64,000 bases of DNA from an uncultured Acidimicrobiaceae bacterium (GCA_947259095.1 CAMYLA010000026.1:1-64000), one strand, 5' to 3'. Positions 7,850 through 17,710 are shown, numbered from the stretch's first letter. Made by a program: numbers and translations. Notes: generated by a model not told the origin, from the sequence alone.

Positions 7850-8884
7850 TCAAACGTCGAGCCGGGGGTCGATGACCAGCAACAGCGCATCGGCGAACAG
7901 GTTGATCACACCCAGAATCAGGGCGATCACGAACAACGAGCCGACGACGGCCAGGTCGTCGCGCCGGCCGATGGCCACCAGCACATAGTCGCCGAAACCG
8001 GGGAGGATGAAGATCCGCTCGATGATCAACAGGTTGCCGAACAGCAGGCTGGTCTGGGCCGCGATGGCAGCCACCACGCTGGGGGCGGCCGGCCGCAACG
8101 CATGGACTCGAATGATCCGACCCGGTCGGACCCCCTTCGACCGGGCCAGGAGCACATGCTCCAACGGCAGCTGCTGGAGGATCTCCGATCGCAGCAGCAC
8201 CAGATAGATGGCGGCGGTGGTGACCCCCAACGTGAGCGACGGCAACGCCATCGAACGGAAGTGCTCGACCGGGTCCTCACCGAACGGGATGTACCGACCG
8301 ACCGGCAGCAGCTGGGTCCCGAACGACATGCCGAACAGCTCGAAATCACCGACCCCGAGGGTGTACTGGAAGATCGGGCCGATCACGAAGATCGGCAGCG
8401 CCAAACCGAGCAGGGCGATGGCCCGGAAACCGAGATCGACGGCGCGGCCCCGAAATCGGGCACCGAGCAGCGCACCGGGCACGGCCAGCAGCACCGCCAA
8501 CACCTGGCTGTAGACCAGCAGCTGGGTCGAGATCGGGATGGTGCGACTCACCCCCTCACCCACCGTCTCGCTGTAGCTCGAGTCGCCGAGCTCACCGAAG
8601 AGGGCGTCGGCCAGCCAGGTCACATAGCGTTCCATGGCCGGTATCACGCCGGTCGGGGTGCTGCGGGAGGCGTCGGGGTAGTTGTGGACCAGGAACCAGA
8701 TGATGGCCATCGCCAGGAAGATCGTCATCGCCACCCGGACGATCCGCCGCAGGAGATACCGCCTGGCCCCCGCCGGCAGCGCGAACAACCCGGCCAGCAC
8801 CAGCAGGCCGAGACCCAGCACCAGGGGAACACCGCCGAGGGCGGCCGCCACCAACGTCACCGCCGAGGCCGCCGCGGTGGCCAC
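7850..8884 (-). CDS. ABC transporter permease, DppB/OppB type, orphan
   Basis: A 344-residue polytopic protein with about seven hydrophobic segments and the binding-protein-dependent permease signature. The EAA loop lies about residue 245-275 (LLRSEILQQLPLEHVLLARSKGVRPGR), followed by NLLIIERIFILPGFGDYVL, the typical end of DppB/OppB proteins that help move peptides or nickel across the membrane. Such a subunit normally works with a DppC partner, ATPases and a binding protein, and none is encoded nearby. An extra pair of N-terminal hydrophobic segments (residues 5-40) precedes the usual first helix. Start GTG 8884 is tentative. It follows the hydrolase by 61 bases on the same strand. Confidence 0.8.
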   Translation of the reverse strand: MATAAASAVTLVAAALGGVPLVLGLGLLVLAGLFALPAGARRYLLRRIVRVAMTIFLAMAIIWFLVHNYPDASRSTPTGVIPAMERYVTWLADALFGELGDSSYSETVGEGVSRTIPISTQLLVYSQVLAVLLAVPGALLGARFRGRAVDLGFRAIALLGLALPIFVIGPIFQYTLGVGDFELFGMSFGTQLLPVGRYIPFGEDPVEHFRSMALPSLTLGVTTAAIYLVLLRSEILQQLPLEHVLLARSKGVRPGRIIRVHALRPAAPSVVAAIAAQTSLLFGNLLIIERIFILPGFGDYVLVAIGRRDDLAVVGSLFVIALILGVINLFADALLLVIDPRLDV

Positions 8885-8945
8885 GATGACCCGTGCGGCG
8901 GCGGAGATGGTCTGGTCCTGTTCTCGCCGGGGTGGCGATCGACCG

Positions 8946-9683
8946 TCAGCCGGCCGAGGCGAGGTCGGCCATGAACCGGACCCCGTCGGCGACCGACGCC
9001 GGTTGCTTGGCGTGGACCATGTGCCCGGCCCCCTCGACCTGAACCCGCCGCTTCACGTCGAGGTGCTTGTCGAACACGTCGGCCGAGGCCTGGAACCGCT
9101 TGTCACGCTCGCCGACGATGGTGTAGGCCGGGGCGCTGATCTCGCCCATACGATCCATGACCATCGAGTCGACGTGCATCGAGATCTCCTCCATCCCCGG
9201 TGGCAGGTTCTCGGCCTTGGCCGCCATCACCCGCACCGAATCGTTCCACTGCTCCCGGCTGTCGGGGCTCCGGAAACCGGGCCCGGCCGCCACCAGAACC
9301 AGTCCGGCCACGTCCTGGGGCCGGAGGATGGCCTGGGCCAGCGACAGGTAGCCGCCGAGCGAATGACCGACCAGGACAGCCGGCCGACCGGCGATGTCGA
9401 GGATCCGGCCGAGGTCGGCCAGGGCGTGGTCCCTGGTGTAGAGCCCGGGGGCGGCGGCTTCGGATCGGCCATGGCCTCGCATGTCCCAGGTGACGCTGCG
9501 GACCGCATCGTCGAGCTCGGCAACCACCCCGGACCAGATCTCACCGGTGTTGAGCCAGCCGTGGGTGTAGACCACCGGGACACCGTCGCCACGCCGTTCC
9601 GAATACAGTGCCGGCTCGATGTCGACGGCCCCTTCGTCGAGGTTGTGAGGCTCTGGGTTTGACGAGGTTTCACCGCGGGACAT
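8946..9683 (-). CDS. alpha/beta hydrolase
   Basis: A 245-residue hydrolase with the oxyanion-hole motif VVYTHGWLN near residue 40, MRGHGRS near 70, the nucleophile elbow GHSLGG near 106 and the catalytic histidine in EGAGHMVHAK near 220. Spacing fits a Ser-Asp-His cytosolic esterase or epoxide-hydrolase-like enzyme without a large cap. ATG 9683 lies 77 bases from the divergent YdiJ-like gene start, so the two share a short promoter region. Downstream on the same strand is the orphan permease. The substrate is not predictable from sequence. Confidence 0.85.
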   Translation of the reverse strand: MSRGETSSNPEPHNLDEGAVDIEPALYSERRGDGVPVVYTHGWLNTGEIWSGVVAELDDAVRSVTWDMRGHGRSEAAAPGLYTRDHALADLGRILDIAGRPAVLVGHSLGGYLSLAQAILRPQDVAGLVLVAAGPGFRSPDSREQWNDSVRVMAAKAENLPPGMEEISMHVDSMVMDRMGEISAPAYTIVGERDKRFQASADVFDKHLDVKRRVQVEGAGHMVHAKQPASVADGVRFMADLASAG

Positions 9684-9760
9684 CGGCTCGACGCTAGCCG
9701 CGACCCCCGGGCCAACGCCCGCCGAGATGCTTCGGCGGGCGGAGAAATCTAGGCTGCAGC

Positions 9761-12568
9761 ATGGTCGAGATCCGCACCGACGACGTCACGACAACGGTCT
9801 ACTCCACCGACAACTCCATCTATCAGGTCCGGCCGTCGGCGGTGGCGCTGCCGGCCACCGCGGCCGAGATCGCCGAACTGCTGGCCGACAACCACCGGGC
9901 GACGTCGCCCCGCCCGATCGTCGCTCGGGGCGGGGGCACCGGCACCAACGGCCAGAGCCTGACCACCGGGTTGATGATCGACGTCAAGCGCCGGCTCAAT
10001 CGCATCGTCTCCATCGACCCCGAGCGGCTGGAGGCGGTGGTGGAGCCGGGGGTCGTCACGGCCAGACTCAATGCCGAGCTGGCCGGCCACGGCCTGTTCT
10101 GGGCCCCGCACACCTCGACCCTCAACCGGGCCACCGTCGGCGGCATGATCTCCACCGATGCCGCCGGCAAGGGTTCCCTGGTCCATGGCAGAGCGCACCG
10201 CCATGTGCGGTCGCTCGACGTCGTGCTGGCCGACGGCACCCCGTGGACCGCCGAACCGGTCACCGTTGCCGAGGCCGAACGGCGGGCCGACGGTGACGGA
10301 ACCGGCGCCGAGTTGTGGCGGGCCCTGCTCGATCTCCCCATCGGCGAGGAACCGCACCTCCACCTGCCGGAGCTGGCCCGGGGATTCAGCGGCTATGGCA
10401 TCGATCGCCTCCGACGCCACGCCATGGTGGACCCGGTGGCCCTGCTGTGTGGCGGCGAGGGCACCCTGGCCGTGATCACCCGAGCAACGATCGCCCTGAC
10501 CAGGCTGCCGACCACGACGGTCCTACTGGTGGCGAGCTACGACTCGTTCGGCGACGCCCTCGACGATGCGGTGCAGTTGCGGCACACCGGCCCGACCGCC
10601 ATCGAGTCGTTCGACGAGACCACCCTGGAGCGAGGGCGCTCGTCGCCGGCCTGGCCGGCCTTGGGGTCGGTGGTCGGCGACCACCAAGGGGCGGTGCTAC
10701 TGCTGGAATACTCCGGCGACGAGGCGATCGACATCGCCGCCGCCGAGGCCACGGTGACGGCCGGCGGGCGGAGCCGGGCGGTCAAGGCCCTGACCGGCGC
10801 GGCCGAACAGTCGGCGGCGTGGAAGGTCCGGGCCGATGCGGTTGGGCTGCTGGCCAAGGTGGCGACCGGCGGCCCGGAGCGGTCGGCCCGCCCCACGGCC
10901 TTCGTCGAGGACTGCGCCGTTCCGGTCGAGTCGATGAGCGAGTTCATCGCCGGCTTCCGGGCCATCCTCGACCGGGCCGGGGTGAGCTACGGCATGTTCG
11001 GCCACGCCGACGTCGGCTGCGTCCACGTCAGACCGGCGCTGGACCTCACCGACCCCGAACACGAACAGCTTGTCCGGTCGATCACCGATTCGGTGGTCGA
11101 GCTGGTGGCCGGCCACGGGGGTGTGCTGTGGGGTGAGCACGGCCGAGGTTTCCGGGGCGACTCGGTGGAGTCGTTCCTGACCGCCGAGACGATCGACCTC
11201 ATGCGCCGGGTCAAGCGGGCCTTCGACCCCGGCGACCTGCTCAATCCCGGCAAGCTGTACCGACCGGCCGGCTCGGACCAGCGCATCGTGGCGGTCGACG
11301 AACCGCCGCTGCGAGGCCACGCCGACCGCCAGGTCTCGGTGGCGGTTCGGCGCCGCTACGACTCGGCATTCGCCTGCAACGGGAACGGGCTGTGCCATCA
11401 CCACGCCGAGGCCGAGGTGATGTGCCCGTCGTTCAAGGCAAGCGGCGATCCGGCCCTGTCACCAAAAGCCAGGGCCGACCTGCTGCGGGCCTGGCTGCAC
11501 CGCCGGGCCGGGATGGCGTCGCTCGACGATGCCGGCCGGGCCGAGCTCGAAGGTTTCGAGGACGACATCGCGGCCAACCTCCACCAGTGCCTGTCCTGTT
11601 CGGCCTGCACCGGCCACTGCCCGGTCGAGGTCGACATACCGGAGCTGAAATCGAAGTTCCTCGAAAGCTACTACGAGCGCCGCCGCCGCCCGCCGTCGCA
11701 CCGGTTGCTCAGCCGGTTCGAGCAGCTCCTGGCGGCCGGTTCGAAGCTGGCCGGCCGAGCTCCCCGGCTCAGCGCCCTCGGGTCGGGGCCGGCTGGTCGA
11801 CTGCTCGGCCTCGTCGATCTCCCGGTGCCGAAACCGCCATCGCCGACCGACGCACCCCCACCCCGGTTCGAGCCGGGCCGATCCCAGACCGAACTGGTGC
11901 TCATGCCAGACGTGTTCACCAGCGGCCTCGAGCCGGACACCCTGCAGCGGGCGGTGGAGCTGCTGGCGTCGATGGACCTGTCGGTGGCGGTGGCCCGGTT
12001 CGTCCCCTCCGGCAAGTTCGATCATGTCAAGGGCCGCAGGCCGGCGTTCGAGAAGGCGGTGCGAGCCCAGCAACAGATGGTCGACAGCATCGTCGACAGC
12101 GGGGCCCAGCCGGTGGTGATCGAACCGGCCATCGGCCTGCTTCACCGGTCCGAGTACGTGGAGACGGTGCCCGACTACCGGGGCGGGGCGGTCCGCCACC
12201 TCGTCGAGATCCTCGACCACCACCGGGATCGGATCGGCATCGCCGCCAACCCAAGAGCCCTGACCCTGCTTGCCCACTGCACCGAACAGGCAACCGCCCC
12301 GGCGCTGGTGGTGGCGTGGCAGCGGGTGCTGGAGGCGGCCGGCCACACCGTGGCCGTTCCTGCGGTGGGCTGCTGCGGCATGGCCGGCATCTTCGGTCAT
12401 GAGGTGGGCAACCAGTCGATGTCTCGCACCCTGTGGGACCTGACCTGGGCCGAGCGGGTCAGCAGCGACAATGCGGTGCCGGTTGCGACCGGCTATTCCT
12501 GTCGATCACAGGCGGCCCGCTTCGCCGATCGACCGGTGGGCCATCCGCTGGACCATCTCGTGGGGTGA
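9761..12568 (+). CDS. FAD-linked and Fe-S oxidoreductase (YdiJ / D-2-hydroxyacid dehydrogenase-like)
   Basis: A 935-residue fusion. Residues about 25-260 form a PCMH-type FAD-binding domain (ARGGGTGTNGQSLT, then PHTSTLNRATVGGMISTDAAGK). Residues 260-510 are the FAD-linked oxidase C-terminal domain, ending FDPGDLLNPGKLYRP. Residues about 600-640 carry the ferredoxin cysteine motif CLSCSACTGHCP, with an extra Cys-rich patch (CNGNGLCHHHAEAEVMCPS) before it. The C-terminal part is GlpC/HdrD-like with a CCG motif (VGCCGMAGIFGHEVG). E. coli YdiJ of similar layout oxidises D-2-hydroxyglutarate; D-lactate is also possible. It probably passes electrons to the quinone pool. It is a single-gene transcript divergent from the hydrolase. 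Confidence 0.88.
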   Translation: MVEIRTDDVTTTVYSTDNSIYQVRPSAVALPATAAEIAELLADNHRATSPRPIVARGGGTGTNGQSLTTGLMIDVKRRLNRIVSIDPERLEAVVEPGVVTARLNAELAGHGLFWAPHTSTLNRATVGGMISTDAAGKGSLVHGRAHRHVRSLDVVLADGTPWTAEPVTVAEAERRADGDGTGAELWRALLDLPIGEEPHLHLPELARGFSGYGIDRLRRHAMVDPVALLCGGEGTLAVITRATIALTRLPTTTVLLVASYDSFGDALDDAVQLRHTGPTAIESFDETTLERGRSSPAWPALGSVVGDHQGAVLLLEYSGDEAIDIAAAEATVTAGGRSRAVKALTGAAEQSAAWKVRADAVGLLAKVATGGPERSARPTAFVEDCAVPVESMSEFIAGFRAILDRAGVSYGMFGHADVGCVHVRPALDLTDPEHEQLVRSITDSVVELVAGHGGVLWGEHGRGFRGDSVESFLTAETIDLMRRVKRAFDPGDLLNPGKLYRPAGSDQRIVAVDEPPLRGHADRQVSVAVRRRYDSAFACNGNGLCHHHAEAEVMCPSFKASGDPALSPKARADLLRAWLHRRAGMASLDDAGRAELEGFEDDIAANLHQCLSCSACTGHCPVEVDIPELKSKFLESYYERRRRPPSHRLLSRFEQLLAAGSKLAGRAPRLSALGSGPAGRLLGLVDLPVPKPPSPTDAPPPRFEPGRSQTELVLMPDVFTSGLEPDTLQRAVELLASMDLSVAVARFVPSGKFDHVKGRRPAFEKAVRAQQQMVDSIVDSGAQPVVIEPAIGLLHRSEYVETVPDYRGGAVRHLVEILDHHRDRIGIAANPRALTLLAHCTEQATAPALVVAWQRVLEAAGHTVAVPAVGCCGMAGIFGHEVGNQSMSRTLWDLTWAERVSSDNAVPVATGYSCRSQAARFADRPVGHPLDHLVG

Positions 12569-12622
12569 CCACGGCCGCGAGCCGAGCAGCCTCCGCCGGC
12601 GGCGGCGTGGCCCCGGTGGCGC

Positions 12623-13384
12623 TCAGCGCCAGGCTTGACCGCCGCCGTGGACGTTGATCTTCTCGCCGGTGACATAGCTCGCCTTGTCGGAGACGAAGAA
12701 CCGGACGGCGTTTGCGATGTCCTCGGGCTGGCAGACCCGGCCGAACGGCATCTGATCGCTGAGCGAGGTGATGTCGTCGATGTCGGCCGCACCCTTGACC
12801 AGGCGGCGCCCCATCTCGGTCTCGACCAGGCCCGGGGCCACGATGTTGACCCGGATCCCGTTGGCCCGCTCCTCCTTGGCCAGGGTCATGGCCAGCGACT
12901 CGACCGCAGCCTTGCCCATGCTGTACGGGGCGCCGTTTGCGCCGTGGCTGAGCGTCGCCACCGAGGAGATGCAGACGATGTCGGACCGTTCGTGGGTCCG
13001 CAGGTGGGGAACCGCAACCGAGAACAGCTGGTGGGGGCCGAGGGCGTGGGTGGCCATGACCCGCAGCAACTCCCCGGGGTCGGTGTCTGCCACCGACCGA
13101 CCCCGACTGGCGATCCCGCCGTTGTTGACCAGGATCTGAAACCCACCGAATCGATCGATCACCTCGGCGACGTTTCGGCTGTTGTCCTCCGGCTGGGAGA
13201 CATCGCCCTGGAAGGCGGCCGCGGCCCGGCCCATCGACTCGATTTCCGCCACCGTCTCGGCCGCGGCCTCGCCGTCCTTGCGGTAGGTGATGGCAACGTC
13301 GATTCCATCGGCGGCCAAGCCGAGGGCGATGCCCTTGCCGATGCCCCGGCCGCCGCCGGTGACGATTGCTACACGATCAGCCAT
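12623..13384 (-). CDS. SDR family oxidoreductase (FabG-like)
   Basis: A 253-residue classical short-chain dehydrogenase. The NAD(P)-binding motif TGGGRGIGKGIA starts at about residue 9, the NNGG motif is near 90, and the catalytic Ser...Tyr-x-x-x-Lys is seen as SSVATLSHG...YSMGK near 140-160. The C-terminus VTGEKINVHGGGQAWR is typical of 3-oxoacyl-ACP/CoA reductase-like SDRs. It likely reduces a ketone or oxidises an alcohol of an acyl or hydroxylated substrate in the cytosol. ATG 13384 is chosen because AGGGGA precedes it by seven bases; the longer frame upstream is noise. The neighbours do not fix the substrate. Confidence 0.88.
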   Translation of the reverse strand: MADRVAIVTGGGRGIGKGIALGLAADGIDVAITYRKDGEAAAETVAEIESMGRAAAAFQGDVSQPEDNSRNVAEVIDRFGGFQILVNNGGIASRGRSVADTDPGELLRVMATHALGPHQLFSVAVPHLRTHERSDIVCISSVATLSHGANGAPYSMGKAAVESLAMTLAKEERANGIRVNIVAPGLVETEMGRRLVKGAADIDDITSLSDQMPFGRVCQPEDIANAVRFFVSDKASYVTGEKINVHGGGQAWR

Positions 13385-13503
13385 GCCAATTCCCCTGTCG
13401 ATGTCGGTCGGTTCGGCAACCGTGCTAGCACAATCGATCTCGGATGCCCAGATGACCTCCGGCGAGGTGGCGGGCCGGGCCAAGATCGACCGGGCTGTTC
13501 TGC

Positions 13504-16500
13504 TCAGCTGTGGCCGGCAGGGGTCGGGGTCCGCTGCGGTCGGGCGCCGGACCGCTGCTCCGGTTCGGGATCGGACCGGTCGGTCGGCCGGCTGGGCGGT
13601 GCGCTCGGGGCAGGGCCGATCGCCGCCTCTGCGGCCCGGTGGTCGCCGGCCGTGGTGGGGCGGGGGTGGCCGGCCCGTTGGATCAACGACTCGAGCGTGC
13701 CGAACGACCACCACATGGCGGCGGCGATCACCAGCAGCGACAGGCCGATCAGCGACAGGCCACCGGCCGCGGGACCCATGGCGATCAGCGCCACCAGGGC
13801 CAGGATCGACGCCAGGCCGGTGGCCCGCCCCAGGTACTTCCACAGCCAGGGGGCGCTGAGGGTGCCGAAGGCCCGGGCCCTGGCGTAGACCGAGGCCCCC
13901 ACCAACGCCAGGCCGGCCAGGCCCAGCGCCGCCGCCACCGCATCCCGGGTCACGGCGAAATACAGCACCGAGAGCGCGACCGCCACCAGGAACACCGGCA
14001 GACCGTGGCGAACGATCTTCTCCCGCCCGGTCCGGGGCAGGGTGAGGCGGAGGCTGCCGGACAGGAGCCAACCGATGACCACCCGAGACGGTTTCTGGGG
14101 CCGCTCGGAGAAGGCCAGCGCCTTGCCGGCCAGGACCGCACCCTGATTGAGTGCCAGTTTCTTGGCCTTCTGCCTGGCGGGGTCGGCCGACAGGTCGACG
14201 GTCCAGGGACGGACTCCGCCATCGGATCCGTCACCGACCGATGGCCCGCCTGCGACGATCGCATCACCACGGCCGAGGGAGCCTGCAGCCCCATCGACCG
14301 CAGCACCGGCGGCGTCGCCGGCGGGAACGCCGGTGAACAGGGCGATGAAGGCGTCGGCCACGGCGTCGGCCGAGCCTCGGCCGGACCGGAGATCGGCCAG
14401 GGCGGTCTCGGCTCGATGATGGAGCCGGTCCGAACTGTTGCCGTTGACCGCCAGCAGGGCGTCGAGCGGGGTGTCGGCCGAACCATGACCCGAGGGTCCG
14501 CCGTTGGCGGCCGCGGGGTCGCCGGGAGCCGGTGTCGCGGCCTCAGCGGCCAACTCCAACAGCATGGCCCGATGGACCCGGCGCACGTCGTCGGCCGAAC
14601 CGTGGAGGACTCGGCTGACCACCACCTCGGCGGTGTCGAACCGGCCCCAGGTGATGTCGTTCAGCCGCCAATCGGCGTCGAGGAATCCGCCGAAGTGGGC
14701 CAGGGCGTTCCCTCCGAGTTTGCGGCGCTTCAGGCCCGGATCACACTCGTCGACCAGGAGCCGGGCATCGAGTGGGCTGACCCGGACCGCATCGACCGCT
14801 TCGAACTTGCTGTTGGCGATCTCCTCCAGCGGCAGGATCAGCTGATCGTAGTCCCCGTAGTTCACCCAGGCGTCCGCGGCCCGCAACAGCAGCCGATCGT
14901 CGAGGTCGGCGGCCAGGATCGCCTCGCGACCGTCGTCGCTGGAGCGGGCCAACGGGTAGCTCAGCTCCTCGACCGTCTCCTCGATCCGGCGGTCGAACTC
15001 CTCGGATTCGATGTAGCTCAGCAGTTCCTCGTCCGACAGCCGCCGGTGCCCGCCGACCAGGTCCAACGATCGCTGCCGCTCCACGTAGTCGCTCAGATCG
15101 AAGTACAGGTTGTTGATGGTCCGCCTCAGCCGAACGCACTGCTCGAAGAACTCGACATCGGCCGGGGCCGGCGATGCCTTGTCGACGACCGACCGTTGGA
15201 TCTTGCTCAACAGGTGCTCGATCAGGGTGAAGCGGCGGAGCCGGTAGTCCACGTCGAGCAGGGCCAGGCCGACCCGCTGGATGTTGGACACCGGGCCGTT
15301 CCGATTTTCGATCCACTGCTCGATCCGGGTTTGAACCGGCACGGCCAGTCTGGCCACCAGCGCGGTGTCGGCCGGGGTCTCGCCGACCGACAGTGCGGTC
15401 TGGACCAGCAGCGAGACCACCGTCCGCCACCGGTAGTCCTCCTGGGCCACCGCACCCCAACCCCGGGCCGCGGCGAACGCCTCCCGCGGCTGGTTGACCC
15501 AGGTGCCGACCACACCGGTTCTGGATTCGGAGCCGGGGGCGAACCGCCGATAGCCGTTGTCGAGCACGGCGGTGGCCAGCTCACGATCGGTGAGCGCGTC
15601 GCCGCCGGGGAAGGCCGGGCCGAGCCGCTGGACGAGGGCGGCCCTGATCTCGTCGTCGGATCGTGTGAACAACCCGTCGAGCGCCGAGTTCAACCTGGCG
15701 ATCGCATCGTTGTTGGCCGCCAGCGCGGCCACATCCTCCCGGATGTCCTCGGCCCTTGCCAGCCCGTAGGTCCCTGCGGTGTAGCTCCACAGCCCCGGCT
15801 CGGCGGTCTCCTGCCAGCTGTCGAGCTCGGCCACGGGATCCGGTTCGACGAACAGCACCTTGCGGTCGACGGGGATCTCGGCCCGACGGGTCCGGACCGG
15901 GGCCATGGCGTACTTGAACGGCTTGTTGTCCATGGTGCCGCCGTCGGTGTACCAGCGGTCCTCCAGGTTGAGGTAACCCTCCTCGGGGTGGAGTCGAGGT
16001 GACAGGAAGCGCCTGAGCTCGTGATCCCGGTTCGACTTCCGGTCCCGGCCGGCCTCGACCTCGTGCCAGTTGGCCGGATAGAGCGCGGCGGGATGGGCCG
16101 AGGTGGCACGGCCGGCGAAGGCCAGGACCGCATCGTGGCTCCCGTCGAGCTGGGTTTCCCTGTCGCGGGTCTGGGACGGCTTTCGATCGGAGAAGTGGAA
16201 CACCGCCCGCCGCCGCAGCTCCTGGATCTCCATGGTGCCCTCGGTGTCGAGGCGGACCGTCTCGGCCACACCCCGGAGGTCGGTGGTGGTGACGTAACAA
16301 TCCACGTCGTCGACCAGCCGCCCCCGACCCGACCCGTCGTCGAGGTTGGCCGCCTGCTCGGACAGGTCGACCAGGGCGTCGAACAGTATCCGGTGGAACC
16401 TGCGGCCATCGAGCAGGGCCTTTGGCGGCTCGTTCGACCGGGGCACGGCCGGGTCGTTGCCGGCCATCAGGTCCAGGAGCCCGGCCTCGGTGTGCCAGAC

Positions 16501-16809
16501 GTCGCGCAGCCCGTCGAGGTTGCCGCCGTGGGCCAGGGCCTTGGCCAGGAACAAGGCGTTGAGACCGCCGGCCGAACTGCCCGACAGCACGTCGACCACC
16601 ACCCGCCTCGGCTGGCAATCCTCGCCCCCCGATTGGCACAGCCTGCGGTACTCCCGCTCCACCGGCGTCAGCTCGTCATCGGCCACCCGGTCCGATCCGG
16701 CACGAACCACCGAGAGCAGTTCCTTGCAAGCGCCGCTCATGTACACCGCCAGCGACACGCCCCCGTAGAGGACGAGGCTGATCCGGGTCTCGATTCGTGG
16801 TGCATCCAT
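13504..16809 (-). CDS. large patatin-like phospholipase family protein with C-terminal membrane segments
   Basis: A 1101-residue protein. The N-terminal 300 residues are a patatin domain: oxyanion-hole block YGGVSLAVYMSG at 15-26, nucleophile elbow GSSAGG at 77-82 (Ser79), and the Asp dyad in WYTDGGTMDNKPF near 285. A long middle region resembles the DUF3376 segment of patatin-related proteins. The C-terminal 200 residues hold about four hydrophobic helices (VFLVAVALSVLYFAV, LGLAGLALVGASVYA, LASILALVALIAMG, LIGLSLLVIAAAMWW), so it is probably membrane-bound and acts on lipid acyl esters at the inner face. AAAGGAG before ATG 16809 supports the start. The preserved dyad suggests an active enzyme. 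Confidence 0.85.
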   Translation of the reverse strand: MDAPRIETRISLVLYGGVSLAVYMSGACKELLSVVRAGSDRVADDELTPVEREYRRLCQSGGEDCQPRRVVVDVLSGSSAGGLNALFLAKALAHGGNLDGLRDVWHTEAGLLDLMAGNDPAVPRSNEPPKALLDGRRFHRILFDALVDLSEQAANLDDGSGRGRLVDDVDCYVTTTDLRGVAETVRLDTEGTMEIQELRRRAVFHFSDRKPSQTRDRETQLDGSHDAVLAFAGRATSAHPAALYPANWHEVEAGRDRKSNRDHELRRFLSPRLHPEEGYLNLEDRWYTDGGTMDNKPFKYAMAPVRTRRAEIPVDRKVLFVEPDPVAELDSWQETAEPGLWSYTAGTYGLARAEDIREDVAALAANNDAIARLNSALDGLFTRSDDEIRAALVQRLGPAFPGGDALTDRELATAVLDNGYRRFAPGSESRTGVVGTWVNQPREAFAAARGWGAVAQEDYRWRTVVSLLVQTALSVGETPADTALVARLAVPVQTRIEQWIENRNGPVSNIQRVGLALLDVDYRLRRFTLIEHLLSKIQRSVVDKASPAPADVEFFEQCVRLRRTINNLYFDLSDYVERQRSLDLVGGHRRLSDEELLSYIESEEFDRRIEETVEELSYPLARSSDDGREAILAADLDDRLLLRAADAWVNYGDYDQLILPLEEIANSKFEAVDAVRVSPLDARLLVDECDPGLKRRKLGGNALAHFGGFLDADWRLNDITWGRFDTAEVVVSRVLHGSADDVRRVHRAMLLELAAEAATPAPGDPAAANGGPSGHGSADTPLDALLAVNGNSSDRLHHRAETALADLRSGRGSADAVADAFIALFTGVPAGDAAGAAVDGAAGSLGRGDAIVAGGPSVGDGSDGGVRPWTVDLSADPARQKAKKLALNQGAVLAGKALAFSERPQKPSRVVIGWLLSGSLRLTLPRTGREKIVRHGLPVFLVAVALSVLYFAVTRDAVAAALGLAGLALVGASVYARARAFGTLSAPWLWKYLGRATGLASILALVALIAMGPAAGGLSLIGLSLLVIAAAMWWSFGTLESLIQRAGHPRPTTAGDHRAAEAAIGPAPSAPPSRPTDRSDPEPEQRSGARPQRTPTPAGHS

Positions 16810-16936
16810 GATCGCTCCTTTGCCCTATGACCCCCGGATCGGCGCTCAGATACAGGTATCCCGCAGGCCGGGCCTGGCCGAACCGCAACCAACGCCCGTT
16901 TTGGGTGGGATGGCACGGCAGCGATACCTTCTGGCC

Positions 16937-17710
16937 ATGAGACCGAACCCGGTGAAGACCATGCTGGGCGACGGTGAGACCGTCATCGGCACCATGGTGT
17001 TCGAGTTCCTCAGCCCCGGCCTGCCCCAGGTGCTGCAGAACGCCGGGGCCCAGTTCGTGTTCTACGACATGGAGCACAGCGGCTTCTCGGTCGACCAGAT
17101 CAAGTGGCAGCTGGCCCTGTGCCGGGGGCTGGACATCGTGCCCCTGGTGCGGCCGCCCGACACCAGCTCCCACGACACCGCCCGGTTGCTCGATCTGGGG
17201 GCGATGGGGCTGCTGTTCCAGATGTGCGAGACCGCAGAGCAGGCCGAGGAGTTCGTCCGGTGGACCAGGTACCCGCCGGAAGGTCGGCGGGGAGCGATGT
17301 TCGGCGGGGCCCACGACGACTACCGGGCCGGGCCGGTACCGGACGTGATCGCCGGCGCCCACGATCGGACCATGGTCTGTGTGCTCATCGAGTCGGCCAG
17401 GGGGCTGGCCAACGCCGAGGAGATCATGGCGGTGCCGGGCGTCGATGTGGCCCATCTCGGGCACGGCGACCTGTCGCTCTCGCTCGGGGTGCCGGGTCGG
17501 ATCGATCATCCCGACATGGTGGCCGGGATCGACACCATCCTCGCCGCCTGCGAGCAACACGGGAAACCTGCCGCCTGCCTGGCCGGGTCGGTGGAGATCG
17601 GCCAGGACTGGCTGCGCCGAGGCTTCCGGATGATCAGCTACAGCTACGACATCGGCCTGCTGAGCGCGGCGCTGGCCGATGGCATCGGCCGACTGCGAGA
17701 ACAGGCATGA
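16937..17710 (+). CDS. HpcH/HpaI aldolase family protein
   Basis: A 257-residue TIM-barrel aldolase of the HpcH/HpaI/citrate-lyase beta family. Family blocks include VFYDMEHSGFS, VRPPDTSSHDTARLLDLGAMGLLF, CVLIESARGLANAEEI (metal-ligand Glu) and HLGHGDLSLSLG (metal-ligand Asp). Such class II aldolases cleave or form 4-hydroxy-2-oxoacids with pyruvate. ATG 16937 gives the family N-terminus MRPNPVKTMLGDGE; the longer frame from 16808 overlaps the divergent patatin start. Its stop overlaps the start of the PhyH-like dioxygenase as ATGA, so the two are co-translated and probably act in one catabolic path. Confidence 0.87.
   Translation: MRPNPVKTMLGDGETVIGTMVFEFLSPGLPQVLQNAGAQFVFYDMEHSGFSVDQIKWQLALCRGLDIVPLVRPPDTSSHDTARLLDLGAMGLLFQMCETAEQAEEFVRWTRYPPEGRRGAMFGGAHDDYRAGPVPDVIAGAHDRTMVCVLIESARGLANAEEIMAVPGVDVAHLGHGDLSLSLGVPGRIDHPDMVAGIDTILAACEQHGKPAACLAGSVEIGQDWLRRGFRMISYSYDIGLLSAALADGIGRLREQA

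Noticed and set aside
7455-7988. Anti-sigma gene overlapping the sigma-factor 3' end
   Set aside because: The frame has no membrane helix or anti-sigma motif and becomes antisense to the 59-codon gene and the permease.
13510-16002. An 830-codon plus-strand frame across the patatin gene
   Set aside because: Low-complexity Gly/Arg/Gln composition, no ribosome site and complete overlap with the well-supported patatin gene.
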